The position numbers were made by a program, and so were the translations under genes. A DNA stretch of 64,000 nucleotides from Methylophaga muralis. GTDB taxonomy: Bacteria > Pseudomonadota > Gammaproteobacteria > Nitrosococcales > Methylophagaceae. The notes beneath the pieces were generated by a model. It did no database searches and was not told where the DNA came from. It saw nothing but the letters and a program-made list of their open reading frames with translations. The DNA lies in NCBI RefSeq assembly GCF_001720165.1, contig NZ_MCRI01000003.1:1-64000 (forward strand). Direction: 5' to 3'. Every line of letters starts with the position of its first letter. Positions within the stretch are counted from its first letter, which is position 1. Below, one piece after another: positions 27,813 to 38,913 of the stretch.

Positions 27813-28709
27813 ATGAGTGAGTCTGAAACGCAGAGTTTCAAAAAGCAACAAAAGAAAGGTTTACCCGCCTATATGGCGACATTTGCTGATTTAATGTCGC
27901 TACTAATGTGTTTTTTCGTGTTATTGCTGTCTTTTGCAGAGATTGACGCCATCAAATATAAAATGGTGGTCATGTCCTTGGAAAAAGCATTTGGTGTACA
28001 ACGTGAGGTCATTGATGAAGCGATACCTAAAGGCACCAGCATTATCGCGCAGGAGTTCAGCCCCGGTGAACCTAAGCCCACACCATTAAACATTGTTCGC
28101 CAAGAAACCACCGACGATACGCGAGATGTCTTGAAAATCACCATGGATGCGGAAGCGGTTGCAGAAGCGCAGGCAAAGCAAGTGGCAGAAGAAGTAGAAG
28201 AATTTAAACAGGCTTTGGAGTCGGAAATCGAAAGGGGCTTGATCGTTGTTGAAAATCAGCTCAACCGTATCGTCATTCGAATTCGCGAACGCGGTTCTTT
28301 TCCATCGGGTGATGCCACATTGAATCAGGACTTTATTCCAATCCTGAAAAAAATCAACGAAGTGTTAAGTCAGACCGATGGTTTAATTGCCGTGGCTGGT
28401 CATACCGATAATATTCCAATTAGTACGGCCCGTTATCGTTCTAATTGGGAGTTATCCACCTCAAGGGCTACTTCAGTGGTTCATGAGCTACTGAATTACA
28501 ATACGATACCGCCAGAGCGATTTGTATTGGAAGGTTATGCGGATACTAAACCTCTAGCCCCGAATGATTCCGCTGCTAATCGAGCGACCAACCGTCGTGT
28601 GGAAATTGTTGTACTAAAAGGTTCAATAGACGCTGACTTTACGCAGTCTATAGACGAGTTGATTCAACAACATGACGCGATTGAAAGTGAAATTCAACAA
28701 GTCCGTTAA
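27813..28709 (+). CDS. pomB: Sodium-type flagellar motor stator subunit PomB
   Basis: The stretch TFADLMSLLMCFFVLLLSF is almost the PomB signature and carries the ion-binding Asp at about residue 27, with Cys downstream as in sodium-driven stators. A plug region follows, then a C-terminal OmpA-like peptidoglycan-binding domain containing GHTDNIPI and NRATNRRVEI. The 298 residues are normal. This places the motor in the sodium class by family resemblance; that has not been tested. Confidence 0.9.
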   Translation: MSESETQSFKKQQKKGLPAYMATFADLMSLLMCFFVLLLSFAEIDAIKYKMVVMSLEKAFGVQREVIDEAIPKGTSIIAQEFSPGEPKPTPLNIVRQETTDDTRDVLKITMDAEAVAEAQAKQVAEEVEEFKQALESEIERGLIVVENQLNRIVIRIRERGSFPSGDATLNQDFIPILKKINEVLSQTDGLIAVAGHTDNIPISTARYRSNWELSTSRATSVVHELLNYNTIPPERFVLEGYADTKPLAPNDSAANRATNRRVEIVVLKGSIDADFTQSIDELIQQHDAIESEIQQVR

Positions 28710-28915
28710 ACTCCACTAGATTGCCAGCAAAGCAATATATCACTGCAAACAATGGTATTATTTGCAGGTTTTTGATATTGCCCATATCGCTTGCAAGATC
28801 AGCATAAAAAGAGAATTACAGCAGGTTAAACAACCTTGATTTAATAAGAAATGACCCCTAAAACAACAAAATAGTCATTACACAAGGCCCTGCGATAAAA
28901 AATTAAGAGGTGAAC
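28710..28915 (+). other. Leader region of leuD-leuB-asd
   Basis: This 206-base gap has no gene. It should contain the leuD promoter, but no clear -35/-10 pair is seen. The leuC gene, usually directly upstream of leuD, is not here. Confidence 0.5.
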
Positions 28916-29554
28916 ATGCAAAAAATTTCTGTCGAAACCGGAATAGTCATACCAATGGATCGGCCGAATGTCGATACCGACGCGATTATTCCAAAACAGT
29001 TTTTAAAATCAATTAAACGCAGTGGTTTTGGGCCGAATCTGTTTGATGAATGGCGTTATCTGGATCACGGTGAGCCTGGACAAGATTGCAGTAATCGACC
29101 GTTAAACCCTGATTTTGAATTGAATCAACCGCGTTACAAGGGCGGCACTATCCTGTTGGCAAGGGAAAACTTTGGTTGCGGTTCGAGTCGTGAACACGCT
29201 GTATGGGCATTGGAAGACTTTGGTATTCGGGTGATTATCGCCCCGAGTTTCGCTGATATCTTTTTTAGCAACAGCAGTAAAAACGGCATTCTCACTATTA
29301 AGCTTGATGAAAAACAGATCGATACATTATTCGAGCAAGTCGAGGCAACTCCCGGTTACCAGCTGACAGTTGATTTACCAGAGCAAACTATTTTGTTGCC
29401 TAATGGTGAAAAATTTCATTTTGAAATTGATAGCTTTAAAAAACACTGTTTGATTGAAGGGCTGGATGATATCGGTCTTACCCTGCAGCATACCGATGAT
29501 ATTAAAGCTTACGAAGCCCGTCGTCGCGAACAAGCGCCGTGGCTTTTTTCCTAA
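28916..29554 (+). CDS. leuD: 3-isopropylmalate dehydratase small subunit
   Basis: LeuC and LeuD together isomerise 2-isopropylmalate in leucine synthesis. The family signature [13 protein letters not shown] is present, and the protein begins with [30 protein letters not shown] chose the ATG at 28916 with AAGAGG upstream; a GTG at 28910 is also in frame. The 212 residues are normal. The large subunit gene leuC is not upstream. Confidence 0.95.
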   Translation: MQKISVETGIVIPMDRPNVDTDAIIPKQFLKSIKRSGFGPNLFDEWRYLDHGEPGQDCSNRPLNPDFELNQPRYKGGTILLARENFGCGSSREHAVWALEDFGIRVIIAPSFADIFFSNSSKNGILTIKLDEKQIDTLFEQVEATPGYQLTVDLPEQTILLPNGEKFHFEIDSFKKHCLIEGLDDIGLTLQHTDDIKAYEARRREQAPWLFS

Positions 29555-29581
29555 TTTATTCATTTATAAGTAATAACATTC

Positions 29582-30652
29582 ATGACAAAAAAAATTGCAG
29601 TATTAGCCGGTGATGGAATCGGCCCGGAAATTGTTGCCGAAGCCGTTAAAGTTTTAAACGCTTTTAAACAAGACGGTTTGGACATTGAACTGGAATACGG
29701 TTTGATTGGTGGTGCCGCCTATGATGAAACCGGCAGTCCGCTACCTGAAGAAACCTTGCAAATGGCAAAACAGGCTGATGCCATTCTATTGGGGGCAGTC
29801 GGTGGTTATAAATGGGAATCTCTAGACATCAGTGTACGTCCTGAAAAAGGTTTATTGGGTATTCGTTCACAATTAAACCTATTTGCCAATTTACGTCCGG
29901 CCTTGTTGTATCCACAATTAGCCGATGCTTCTACGTTAAAACCAGAAGTGGTTTCTGGTTTGGATCTAATGATCGTGCGTGAGTTAACCGGTGGTATTTA
30001 TTTTGGTCAGCCCAGAGGTATTCGTATCTTGGAAAATGGCGAAAAAGAGGGCTATAACACCCTGGTATACCGTGAGAGTGAAATCAATCGTATCGGGCGT
30101 GTGGCGTTTGATATTGCTCGCAAGCGTCAAAGCCGAGTTTGTTCGGTGGATAAAGCCAACGTGCTGGAATGTACTGAATTATGGCGTGAGACAATGACTG
30201 CATTGTCCAAAGATTATGCCGATGTCGAATTAAGCCATATGTATGTGGATAATGCGGCGATGCAGTTAGTGCGGGCACCTAAACAGTTTGACGTTATGGT
30301 CACCACTAATATGTTTGGCGATATATTGTCAGACTGCGCGTCGATGCTGACTGGCTCAATCGGTATGTTGCCGTCAGCGTCACTGGATGAGAATGGCAAA
30401 GGCATGTACGAACCAATTCATGGTTCAGCGCCAGATATTGCTGGCCAAAACATTGCTAATCCGCTGGCAACGATTTTGTCAGCTGCTATGATGTTACGTT
30501 ACACGCTTGACCAGCCGGCTTTTGCCGATCGCATTGAAAGTGCAGTGAGCAAAGTGTTGGATCAAGGTTTAAGAACAGCAGATATTTTCTCCGCGGGCAT
30601 GACTCGCGTGACTACTGCTGAAATGGGCGATGCCGTTGTGGCAGCGCTGTAA
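29582..30652 (+). CDS. leuB: 3-isopropylmalate dehydrogenase
   Basis: LeuB oxidatively decarboxylates 3-isopropylmalate to 2-ketoisocaproate in leucine synthesis. Motifs include [10 protein letters not shown] at the N-terminus, [15 protein letters not shown], and the metal/NAD region [26 protein letters not shown]. The 356 residues match the family. It lies 27 bases after leuD and before asd, which starts 20 bases later. Confidence 0.96.
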   Translation: MTKKIAVLAGDGIGPEIVAEAVKVLNAFKQDGLDIELEYGLIGGAAYDETGSPLPEETLQMAKQADAILLGAVGGYKWESLDISVRPEKGLLGIRSQLNLFANLRPALLYPQLADASTLKPEVVSGLDLMIVRELTGGIYFGQPRGIRILENGEKEGYNTLVYRESEINRIGRVAFDIARKRQSRVCSVDKANVLECTELWRETMTALSKDYADVELSHMYVDNAAMQLVRAPKQFDVMVTTNMFGDILSDCASMLTGSIGMLPSASLDENGKGMYEPIHGSAPDIAGQNIANPLATILSAAMMLRYTLDQPAFADRIESAVSKVLDQGLRTADIFSAGMTRVTTAEMGDAVVAAL

Positions 30653-30672
30653 CAAAAGAATTTAGGTGAATT

Positions 30673-31695
30673 GTGACTAAACAAATTGATATTGCTGTAG
30701 TAGGTGCAACTGGTGCGGTGGGTGAAGCCATGCTGGATATCCTGCATCAGCGTAAATTTCCTGTCGGAAAAATCTATGCGTTAGCCAGTGAACGTTCGGC
30801 TGGTTCTACCGTGCAATTCGGGAATAAGTCGTTAATGGTCGAAGACTTGGCTCAATTTGATTTTTCCAAAGTGCAGATTGGTTTATTCTCGCCTGGTGCC
30901 AGTGTTTCTGAAATTTATGCTCCAAAAGCGGCTGCAGCAGGTTGTATTGTTATCGATAATACCTCGCAGTTTCGTTATGACGATGATGTGCCGTTGATTG
31001 TGCCTGAGGTTAATCCAGATGCTGTCGCTGGTTATAAACAGCGAGGCATTATTGCTAATCCAAATTGTTCAACTATTCAAATGTTGGTGGCGTTAAAACC
31101 AATTTACGATGCAGTTGGTATTAAACGTATCAATGTCTGCACTTACCAAGCCGTATCTGGCAGTGGTAAACCTGCTATGGATGAACTGGCAAAACAAACT
31201 GCGGCGTTATTAAACGGCCGCCCGGCGGAACCTGAGGTTTATCCAAAGCAAATCGCCTTTAATGTGATCCCGCAAATCGATGTTTTCATGGAAAACGGCT
31301 ACACCAAAGAAGAAATGAAAATGGTGTGGGAAACCAAGAAAATAATGGGTGACAATGATATTCAGGTGAATCCAACTGCGGTTCGTGTGCCAGTGTTTTT
31401 CGGTCACTCCGAAGCCATTCATATCGAAACTCGAGACAAAATTACTGCTGCAAAAGCCAAAGAATTACTGTCGGCTTTTGATGGCATTGTGGTCATTGAT
31501 GAGCATAAAGATGGCGGATATCCAACCGCAGTCACAGATGCATCAGGTCAAGATCCTGTATACGTAGGACGTATTCGTGAAGATATTTCGCATCCTAACG
31601 GCTTGAATTTGTGGGTAGTCGCTGACAATGTGCGTAAAGGCGCGGCACTTAACAGTGTGCAAATTGCCGAGCTTCTGGTAGATCAATACCTCTAG
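30673..31695 (+). CDS. asd: Aspartate-semialdehyde dehydrogenase
   Basis: Asd makes aspartate semialdehyde, the branch point to lysine, threonine, methionine and diaminopimelate. The N-terminus has VVGATGAVGEAML, and the active-site cysteine lies in ANPNCSTIQM. The start is GTG with AGGTGA nine bases upstream. At 340 residues it is the typical proteobacterial type. It follows leuB and precedes fimV, the usual order in gammaproteobacteria. Confidence 0.95.
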   Translation: MTKQIDIAVVGATGAVGEAMLDILHQRKFPVGKIYALASERSAGSTVQFGNKSLMVEDLAQFDFSKVQIGLFSPGASVSEIYAPKAAAAGCIVIDNTSQFRYDDDVPLIVPEVNPDAVAGYKQRGIIANPNCSTIQMLVALKPIYDAVGIKRINVCTYQAVSGSGKPAMDELAKQTAALLNGRPAEPEVYPKQIAFNVIPQIDVFMENGYTKEEMKMVWETKKIMGDNDIQVNPTAVRVPVFFGHSEAIHIETRDKITAAKAKELLSAFDGIVVIDEHKDGGYPTAVTDASGQDPVYVGRIREDISHPNGLNLWVVADNVRKGAALNSVQIAELLVDQYL

Positions 31696-31728
31696 GCATA
31701 GATGAGAATGTCAAGGAAGGGGAGTTAA

Positions 31729-34533
31729 ATGAAACAGAAAACGTTGACCAGTTTGTCGGTAGCCACGGCACTTGGTTTATTAACTCCTCTTCCAAGTTAT
31801 GCATTTGGACTTGGCCAGATAACCCTACATTCGGCTCTGAATGAACCTTTCAGAGCTGAAATTGTAGTTAATGCCTTGAGAGATGATGAGCGCGGCAATC
31901 TTGAAGTCAGATTGGCTTCGACTCAAGATTTTGAACGAGCAGGGCTGGATCGCAATTTCTTACTTACTCAACTTAAATTCGAGGTGGTGGAAGAGGCAAA
32001 CTCCACCCGCATAATGGTCACTTCTGATGTGCCAATTAAAGAACCATTTTTAGGGTTCTTATTGGCAGCCACTACCGGCCAAGGGAAATTACTGCGCGAA
32101 TATACCGTTCTCTTAGATCCTCCTAAAGAGCTGTATCGTGATCGAGTAACCAGTACGCCATCCCGATCGATAACGCCTCCGCAAACACAAGCACCAACTA
32201 ATCTTTCACCTTCACAAGCTGCAACTTGGTCGCCAAGCCCGGACGCCAGATCAGAGTATAAAGTTCAGTCACGCGACACTTTATGGAGTATTGCTGAAAG
32301 AACCCGTCCATCTGCAAATATAACAATGCAGCAAATGATGATCGCATTGCTAAATGCCAATCCAGCGGCATTCCAGCAGAATAATGTTAATAGTCTATAC
32401 GCTGGCAGCACGTTAAGAATACCTTCTACAGATGAAATCACTCGACTATCAGCTAATGCGGCAAAAACGGCGGTTGATCAACAAAACGCAGCTTGGCGTA
32501 ATCGGAACCGTTCACAACAGACTGCATCTCCTGCAGCAGTGACAGCTGCCCCTTCGCCAGCGGAAAATAAAGTAGTCCCCTCAGAAACAAAGGCTGAATT
32601 AGCAGAACCAGAAACTACTGATGCCGAGGCACCCACAACGTCAGATGAACAGGCATCGGCTGATGAAACCGCGCGTTTAAAATTAATTGCGGCAACCGAA
32701 GACAGTCTGCTGGATGCTGATCCTGAAATTAACGGCGATCCTGATTTACAACGTATCAGTGAGCAATTAACCCTTGCTCAGGAAACCATGGAAGCGCAAT
32801 CTCAGGAGAATATCGATTTTAAAAATCGTATGGATGCGCTGGAACGTCAACTCGACACTATGCGCCGACTGATTTCGCTTAAAGATGCGGATTTGGCAAG
32901 ACTGCAAAGCCTGCTTGAACAAGATGAATCTCAAATGGATCTTGCTGCATTAGTCAGCGAGGCCAATGCCATTATTGATAGTGGTTCAACGAACACTGAT
33001 GCAGAAGAGTGGGAACCTGTCCCCCTTGATGACCTGGATCTTCCAGCCTCGAACGATGAAGCTAGTGAAATAATGGCTGCCAATGAAACGATATCACCTG
33101 ATACTGATTCATCTTTGGACGCCAATGATTCGGAGCAAAATGATCCTACAGCAAATCCTGAAACGGATGATGCAGCAGAGTTAGATTCCGCGTCGGCAGA
33201 TGTTGATGTAGCCATTGACGAAACAGCACAAATGCTGGATTTGGATCAGCAGCAGATAGACTCACTATTTCATCGTGTTCAAGCATTTGTCATTGCACAT
33301 AAAGTTGAATCACTGCTGGCAATATTACTGCTTTTACTGCTTATCTGGATGGTCATTCGTCGTGGACAACGCGAAGTTAACTGGGATGATGCCGTTAGTA
33401 AAATAAATAAGACAAAACCTGCTAAGACAACACCGGAAATGGGTAGTGTGACCACTGTCACCCCAGTAGTGAACGAACCCGATGGTCCAGTAGAAAGCAA
33501 AACTAAATCAGTAGATGAATTAGTTGAACAGGCTGATATGTTCGTAGGCTATGCCGATTACGTCCAGGCAGGAAGTGCACTGGAACAAGCTCATAAACAA
33601 GCGCCTATTGATAAAGATATCGCTACAAAATTGATGTTTGTTTATTACAAACAACAGAAATCTGCTGATTTCATTGCTTTATTAAATACCTCCGGAATCG
33701 ATGATAGTGATCCGCGGTGGCCAGAAATTAGAGTTTGGGGCCATCAGTTGTTGCCACATAATCCTTTGTTTGCTGAAGAACCTGAATCAACTGATGAAGC
33801 TGAGATGGTTGAAGAATTTGTCGAGCTAGAGCATAAAACAATCAACGTTGAAGAAGATTTTACTGCAGAAGAAACCATTGAATCTGCTGAAGTGGAGGAA
33901 TCTGACCACATTGACTTTAATCTGGATGATTACCAAGTCGACTCAACAAAACCGTCGCAAGCCGATGAGGTCTATAAACGCGACGAAGAAGAGTTGTTGC
34001 AGTTTGATACCAGTTACTCGTCCGTAGCAAAAGACACTGATATTGAAACGGACCAACCAGAAATCGAGACGTTTGCCGAAGACGATGATTTGAGAATCGA
34101 TTTAGGTGAGGACAATGTGTTAAAGCCTGATTCATCGGCCCCCGAAATTCTGGATTTAACTATTGATGAGTTAGAAGACGAAACAGACGGTATCGCAATA
34201 AAAGAAGCTGAGGAAATCTTAAAACTTGAACCAGTGGATTCGGATGAACTGGATTTGTTGGACTTTGAAAACGAAGATGAGACATCAATAGAAACGGATG
34301 ATGTTATTGAAGATTATCTGAATCTGGATAGCGGTATTGATGATGAAGAGCTGGATTTTGATCTAAGCGACTTTGACTCGATCGATGAAGCTGAAACGAA
34401 ACTTGAACTTGCGGCTGCCTATTCAGATATGGGCGATCCTGAAGGTGCCAGGGGTATTCTGGAAGAAGTACTCGAACAGGGTACTGACGAACAGAAAAAA
34501 CGAGCACAAGAACTGCTCGATTCTCTGTCATAA
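31729..34533 (+). CDS. fimV: FimV-like peptidoglycan-binding hub protein
   Basis: FimV organises type IV pilus and polar proteins. A signal peptide ends at YAFG (residue 26), and the N-terminal GLGQITLHSALNEPFRAEIV block is the family mark. A LysM peptidoglycan-binding domain follows at about residues 174-230, then a coiled-coil segment (about 355-405). One membrane helix lies near 526-545. A long acidic cytoplasmic part ends with the FimV C-terminal helix-repeat motif (AETKLELAAAYSDMGDPEGA). The 934 residues are typical. It stands between asd and truA, the standard location. Confidence 0.95.
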   Translation: MKQKTLTSLSVATALGLLTPLPSYAFGLGQITLHSALNEPFRAEIVVNALRDDERGNLEVRLASTQDFERAGLDRNFLLTQLKFEVVEEANSTRIMVTSDVPIKEPFLGFLLAATTGQGKLLREYTVLLDPPKELYRDRVTSTPSRSITPPQTQAPTNLSPSQAATWSPSPDARSEYKVQSRDTLWSIAERTRPSANITMQQMMIALLNANPAAFQQNNVNSLYAGSTLRIPSTDEITRLSANAAKTAVDQQNAAWRNRNRSQQTASPAAVTAAPSPAENKVVPSETKAELAEPETTDAEAPTTSDEQASADETARLKLIAATEDSLLDADPEINGDPDLQRISEQLTLAQETMEAQSQENIDFKNRMDALERQLDTMRRLISLKDADLARLQSLLEQDESQMDLAALVSEANAIIDSGSTNTDAEEWEPVPLDDLDLPASNDEASEIMAANETISPDTDSSLDANDSEQNDPTANPETDDAAELDSASADVDVAIDETAQMLDLDQQQIDSLFHRVQAFVIAHKVESLLAILLLLLLIWMVIRRGQREVNWDDAVSKINKTKPAKTTPEMGSVTTVTPVVNEPDGPVESKTKSVDELVEQADMFVGYADYVQAGSALEQAHKQAPIDKDIATKLMFVYYKQQKSADFIALLNTSGIDDSDPRWPEIRVWGHQLLPHNPLFAEEPESTDEAEMVEEFVELEHKTINVEEDFTAEETIESAEVEESDHIDFNLDDYQVDSTKPSQADEVYKRDEEELLQFDTSYSSVAKDTDIETDQPEIETFAEDDDLRIDLGEDNVLKPDSSAPEILDLTIDELEDETDGIAIKEAEEILKLEPVDSDELDLLDFENEDETSIETDDVIEDYLNLDSGIDDEELDFDLSDFDSIDEAETKLELAAAYSDMGDPEGARGILEEVLEQGTDEQKKRAQELLDSLS

Positions 34534-34544
34534 CGAGTTTTTTT

Positions 34545-35324
34545 GTGAGGTTAGCACTCGGTGTCGAATATGACGGCAGTCGGTTTCATGGTTGGCAGTT
34601 TCAGCCGGCACAGCGAACTGTCCAGGGGGAACTGCAAAAGGCCCTATCGCTGATTGCCAATGAACAGACCGAAGTATTTGCCGCAGGCCGCACTGATACA
34701 GGGGTGCATGCTTTAAATCAAGTGGTGCATTTTGATACTACAGCCTTTCGAGAAGAACGGAACTGGCTATTAGGATTAAATTCCAATTTACCGCATGATG
34801 TCAGTGTTAAATGGGTAAAACCGGTCCCTGAAGATTTCAATGCTCGATTCAGCGCGACAAAGCGCCGTTATCGTTACTTAATCCTCAATCGTGACAGTCG
34901 TTCAAGTGTGCATCATCAACGCATGTGGTGGGTTTATAAATCCCTTGATGAACACAAAATGCAGTTGGCTGCCAATTTGTTACTTGGCCAACATGACTTT
35001 TCAGCTTTCAGAGCGCAGGAATGTCAGGCCAAAAGTCCAATCAAAACCTTGGATAAATTGATTGTCACTCGTTGTGACGATTGTATTGCTGTTGATGTTG
35101 AAGCCAGGTCGTTTTTACATCATATGGTGCGTAACTTACTTGGGGTGTTAGTGCCGGTGGGGGAAGGCAAAAGACCAGTTGAATGGGCACGTGAAGTATT
35201 ACAAAGCCAGGATCGTAATATGGCTGGTGTTACCGCTCCACCGCAAGGTCTTTATCTGACCGATGTAATTTATCCCGATGAATATTGCCTGCCGACAGTG
35301 TCAGGTTTCCCAGTGCTCTGGTAA
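34545..35324 (+). CDS. truA: tRNA pseudouridine(38-40) synthase
   Basis: TruA makes pseudouridine at positions 38-40 of tRNA anticodon arms. The catalytic Asp lies in AAGRTDTGVHA, and the family FSATKRRYRYLI and HHMVRNLLG blocks are present. The start is GTG at 34545 with only a weak ribosome-binding site, 11 bases after the fimV stop, so translational coupling is plausible. The 259 residues are normal. Confidence 0.95.
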   Translation: MRLALGVEYDGSRFHGWQFQPAQRTVQGELQKALSLIANEQTEVFAAGRTDTGVHALNQVVHFDTTAFREERNWLLGLNSNLPHDVSVKWVKPVPEDFNARFSATKRRYRYLILNRDSRSSVHHQRMWWVYKSLDEHKMQLAANLLLGQHDFSAFRAQECQAKSPIKTLDKLIVTRCDDCIAVDVEARSFLHHMVRNLLGVLVPVGEGKRPVEWAREVLQSQDRNMAGVTAPPQGLYLTDVIYPDEYCLPTVSGFPVLW

Positions 35325-35361
35325 AGTACTAGGCTGACTTTTACAAAGCTGACATCCTCAT

Positions 35362-35976
35362 ATGAGAACCCGCGTTAAAATTTGTGGTATTACGCGACGC
35401 CAAGATGCTGAATTTGCTGTAAAAAGTGGGGCGGATGCTATTGGTCTGGTGTTTTACGAACCGAGTCCACGTGCCGTAACAGCCGCTCAGGCGGCGTTAA
35501 TTACCGCGCAATTACCGCCATTTGTCGCTATTGTTGGTTTGTTTGTGAACGCTTCTGCTGAAATGGTACGTCAAACGCTTGAACAGGTTCCATTAAGTTT
35601 GTTGCAGTTTCATGGCGATGAATCTGCAGAATTTTGTGAACAATTTAATATGCCGTATATCAAAGCGGTGCGAATGCAAACAGCAGCAGATTTAACGCAT
35701 GCTGATATGCAGTTTTCCAAAGCATCGGCATTATTGTTGGATAGTTATCAACATGGTGTGCCGGGCGGAACCGGTCAGACATTTGACTGGTCAATGATTA
35801 CGGCTATCAGTAAACCTCTGATATTAGCCGGCGGTTTGACAACAGACAATGTTGCAGCAGCGATTAAACAGGTCTCGCCTTATGCAGTGGATGTGAGTGG
35901 CGGTGTAGAAGAGTCGAAAGGACTTAAAAGTAATAATAAAATAAGCGCATTCATGCGAGAGGTGGCAAATGCCTGA
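35362..35976 (+). CDS. trpF: Phosphoribosylanthranilate isomerase
   Basis: TrpF isomerises N-(5-phosphoribosyl)anthranilate in tryptophan synthesis. The catalytic Cys lies in VKICGITR and the family [17 protein letters not shown] and [10 protein letters not shown] are visible. At 204 residues it is a stand-alone, monofunctional TrpF. Its end overlaps trpB by eight bases. Confidence 0.95.
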   Translation: MRTRVKICGITRRQDAEFAVKSGADAIGLVFYEPSPRAVTAAQAALITAQLPPFVAIVGLFVNASAEMVRQTLEQVPLSLLQFHGDESAEFCEQFNMPYIKAVRMQTAADLTHADMQFSKASALLLDSYQHGVPGGTGQTFDWSMITAISKPLILAGGLTTDNVAAAIKQVSPYAVDVSGGVEESKGLKSNNKISAFMREVANA

Positions 35977-37189
35977 TACACAGATTGATGATTACTTTAA
36001 AACTTACCCGGACGAGTCAGGTCATTTTGGACCTTATGGTGGGCGTTTTGTTGGCGAAACCCTTATGGGTGCCATTTATGAGTTGGAAGAAGCTTATAAA
36101 CAATATAAAAATGATCCACAGTTTCAAGCCGAGATGGATAAGGATCTGGCTGATTTTGTGGGCCGTCCTTCGCCAATTTATCATGCCGAAAACTGGACCA
36201 AGAAACTGGGTGGCGCGCAGATCTATTTAAAACGTGAAGATCTAAATCACACTGGTGCACACAAAGTAAACAATACTATTGGGCAGGCTTTGCTTGCCAA
36301 ACGCATGGGTAAGACCCGAATTATCGCCGAAACCGGCGCAGGCCAACATGGTGTTGCTACTGCAACTGTGGCGGCCCGATTGGGAATGGAATGTGTGGTT
36401 TACATGGGCGCGGAAGACGTTGCCCGCCAGGCTCAGAATGTTTATAGGATGAAGCTGTTAGGTGCTGAAGTCGTACCTGTGCAGTCAGGCTCTAAAACAC
36501 TTAAAGACGCATTAAATGAAGCTTTACGTGACTGGGTAACTAATGTTGATGATACTTTCTACATCATTGGCACGGTCGCAGGCCCGCATCCCTATCCGGC
36601 AATGGTTCGTGACTTTCAATCGGTTATTGGTCGTGAAGCACGTCAGCAAATGCTCAATACCACCGGAAAACTTCCAGATGCATTAGTCGCCTGTATCGGT
36701 GGTGGCTCGAATGCTATCGGCCTGTTTTATCCTTTTATTCAAGACAAGTCTGTAGCGATGATTGGTGTTGAAGGTGCTGGACATGGTTTGCAAAGCGGCC
36801 AACATTCAGCGCCATTATCAGCTGGAACTCCAGGCATTTTGCACGGGAATCGTACTTATTTGATTCAGGATACTGCTGGTCAAATCACTGAAACACACTC
36901 AATCTCAGCCGGTTTGGACTACCCTGGTGTCGGTCCGGAACATGCGTGGTTAAAAGATATCGGTAGGGCTCAATACGTTACGGTAACGGATACAGAAGCC
37001 TTAGATGCTTTCCATGAATTAACACGTACTGAAGGCATTATCCCGGCTTTAGAAACCAGTCATGCATTGGCTTATGTTTCTAAATTAGCGCCAACAATGT
37101 CGGCGGATCAAAGTATCCTTATAAATGTTTCAGGACGTGGTGATAAAGACATGCACACGGTTGCGGCCATGGCTGGTCTGAATTTCTGA
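35969..37189 (+). CDS. trpB: Tryptophan synthase beta chain
   Basis: TrpB condenses indole and serine using PLP. The lysine that holds PLP is in [15 protein letters not shown], and the phosphate-binding loop is GGGSNAIG. The 406 residues and [11 protein letters not shown] near the N-terminus match the TrpB1 type. The trpF-trpB-trpA order is that of the gammaproteobacterial trpFBA cluster, separate from trpE, trpG, trpD and trpC. No Trp-rich leader peptide is visible upstream. Confidence 0.97.
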   Translation: MPDTQIDDYFKTYPDESGHFGPYGGRFVGETLMGAIYELEEAYKQYKNDPQFQAEMDKDLADFVGRPSPIYHAENWTKKLGGAQIYLKREDLNHTGAHKVNNTIGQALLAKRMGKTRIIAETGAGQHGVATATVAARLGMECVVYMGAEDVARQAQNVYRMKLLGAEVVPVQSGSKTLKDALNEALRDWVTNVDDTFYIIGTVAGPHPYPAMVRDFQSVIGREARQQMLNTTGKLPDALVACIGGGSNAIGLFYPFIQDKSVAMIGVEGAGHGLQSGQHSAPLSAGTPGILHGNRTYLIQDTAGQITETHSISAGLDYPGVGPEHAWLKDIGRAQYVTVTDTEALDAFHELTRTEGIIPALETSHALAYVSKLAPTMSADQSILINVSGRGDKDMHTVAAMAGLNF

Positions 37190-37199
37190 GGAATACAAA

Positions 37200-38027
37200 A
37201 TGAGTCGTATAAGTGAATGTTTTAAAAATCTTCAGGCAGACGGGCAAACTGCTCTTATCCCATACGTCACGGCAGGTGATCCTGAGCCTTGGGTAACCGT
37301 ACCGTTGATGCATGCTCTAGTTGAGGCCGGCGCTGATATTATCGAGTTGGGCGTACCATTTTCCGATCCGATGTCTGATGGTCCGGTTATTCAAAAAGCC
37401 TGTGAAAGAGCGTTGAAAAACGATGTCACGCTGGATTCTATTCTGGATATGGTTAAACAATTCAGAGAAAAAAATAGCCATACCCCAGTGGTATTGATGG
37501 GCTATTCCAATCCTTTGGAAGCGATGGGCTATCAAAAGTTTGCCGAAAAAGCTCAGGTTGTCGGTGTCGATGGTGTATTAACCGTTGATATGCCGCCTGA
37601 AGAATCTGGCGAATTCAAACAATTAATGGATAGCCACGATATCGATACCATTTTCCTGGTTGCTCCAACTACCTCTGCCCAACGTATGAAGAAGATTGCC
37701 GAATATGCCAAAGGCTTTATTTATTATGTTTCTATCAAAGGCGTGACCGGTGCAGCTGCTTTGGAAATTAATGAAGTCACTGCGAAACTTGAAGAGATTC
37801 GACGCTATACCTCATTACCGGTTGGTGTAGGCTTTGGCATCAGAGATGGCCGTTCAGCTGCTGCCGTAGCGCAGGTTGCTGATGCTGTAGTCGTGGGAAG
37901 TACATTGGTACGCTGTATTGAAGAACATGCCAATCGCCCACAAGAGTTGCCTGCTGCTGTGGCAAGTTTGTTAGCTGAAATGCGTCATGCGATTAATGCG
38001 CGTGATTTAGCCAGCGTCTCGGCTTAA
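37200..38027 (+). CDS. trpA: Tryptophan synthase alpha chain
   Basis: TrpA cleaves indole-3-glycerol phosphate and channels indole to TrpB. The catalytic Glu lies in ADIIELGVPFSDPMSDGPVI and the catalytic Asp in GVDGVLTVDMPPEE. The 275 residues are normal. It starts 11 bases after trpB. Confidence 0.96.
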   Translation: MSRISECFKNLQADGQTALIPYVTAGDPEPWVTVPLMHALVEAGADIIELGVPFSDPMSDGPVIQKACERALKNDVTLDSILDMVKQFREKNSHTPVVLMGYSNPLEAMGYQKFAEKAQVVGVDGVLTVDMPPEESGEFKQLMDSHDIDTIFLVAPTTSAQRMKKIAEYAKGFIYYVSIKGVTGAAALEINEVTAKLEEIRRYTSLPVGVGFGIRDGRSAAAVAQVADAVVVGSTLVRCIEEHANRPQELPAAVASLLAEMRHAINARDLASVSA

Positions 38028-38046
38028 CAAGAGATAAGGTGAAACA

Positions 38047-38904
38047 ATGAGTTGGTTTGAAAGATTATTACCGTCAAAAATTCGCACCAGCGGCCGTAGC
38101 CGTTCGGTTCCAGAAGGTGTCTGGTGTAAATGTCCTGAATGTGACAATGTTTTGTACCGGGCCGAACTTGAACGTAACCAGATGGTGTGTCCAAAGTGTG
38201 ATCATCATCAACGCATCAATGCCCGTGTTCGACTGCAAAATTTTCTGGATGAAGCAAATCGCCAAGAAATCGGCACAGAAGTAAAACCAGTCGATACGCT
38301 TAAGTTTAAAGATAGTAAACGCTATAAAGATCGTATTACCCAGGCGCAAAAAGCCACGGGTGAAAATGATGCGTTATTAGCTATGCAAGGTACCTTAAAG
38401 GGATTACCTGTTGTGGTAGTAGCGTTTGATTTTGGCTTTATGGGCGGATCAATGGGGTCTGTGGTCGGTGAAAAGTTTGTGCGTGCAGCTAAGGTTGCAT
38501 TAGCTAAAAAATTACCACTGATATGTTTTGCCGCCAGTGGCGGTGCACGTATGCAGGAAGGTTTGTTTTCATTGATGCAAATGGCCAAAACCAGTGCCGT
38601 GTTGTCTCAACTGGAAGAAGCCGGTATTCCATTTATCTCTGTTATGACTGATCCGACCATGGGTGGTGTTTCTGCTAGTCTGGCCATGCTCGGTGATGTG
38701 AATGTTGCAGAACCTAAAGCGTTAATTGGCTTTGCTGGCCCACGTGTTATTGAACAAACGGTTCGTGAAAAACTGCCAGATGGTTTCCAGCGTAGTGAGT
38801 TTTTGCTGGAACATGGTGCTATCGATATGATTATTGATCGTCGTGAAATGCGGGATCGTCTGAATAATCTGTTGACCATGATGCAAAATCGTATCGCTGT
38901 ATAA
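38047..38904 (+). CDS. accD: Acetyl-CoA carboxylase carboxyltransferase subunit beta
   Basis: AccD pairs with AccA to move the carboxyl group from biotin to acetyl-CoA. The N-terminal zinc ribbon has four Cys (CKCPEC and CPKC, about residues 27-51), and the crotonase-like core contains [12 protein letters not shown] and [15 protein letters not shown]. The 285 residues match. It follows trpA by 20 bases and precedes folC, as in Pseudomonas. Confidence 0.96.
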   Translation: MSWFERLLPSKIRTSGRSRSVPEGVWCKCPECDNVLYRAELERNQMVCPKCDHHQRINARVRLQNFLDEANRQEIGTEVKPVDTLKFKDSKRYKDRITQAQKATGENDALLAMQGTLKGLPVVVVAFDFGFMGGSMGSVVGEKFVRAAKVALAKKLPLICFAASGGARMQEGLFSLMQMAKTSAVLSQLEEAGIPFISVMTDPTMGGVSASLAMLGDVNVAEPKALIGFAGPRVIEQTVREKLPDGFQRSEFLLEHGAIDMIIDRREMRDRLNNLLTMMQNRIAV

Positions 38905-38913
38905 ACACAGTTT

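Noticed and set aside
35325-35361. Tryptophan attenuator before trpF
   Set aside because: The 37-base gap after truA has no Trp-codon leader and no terminator hairpin.
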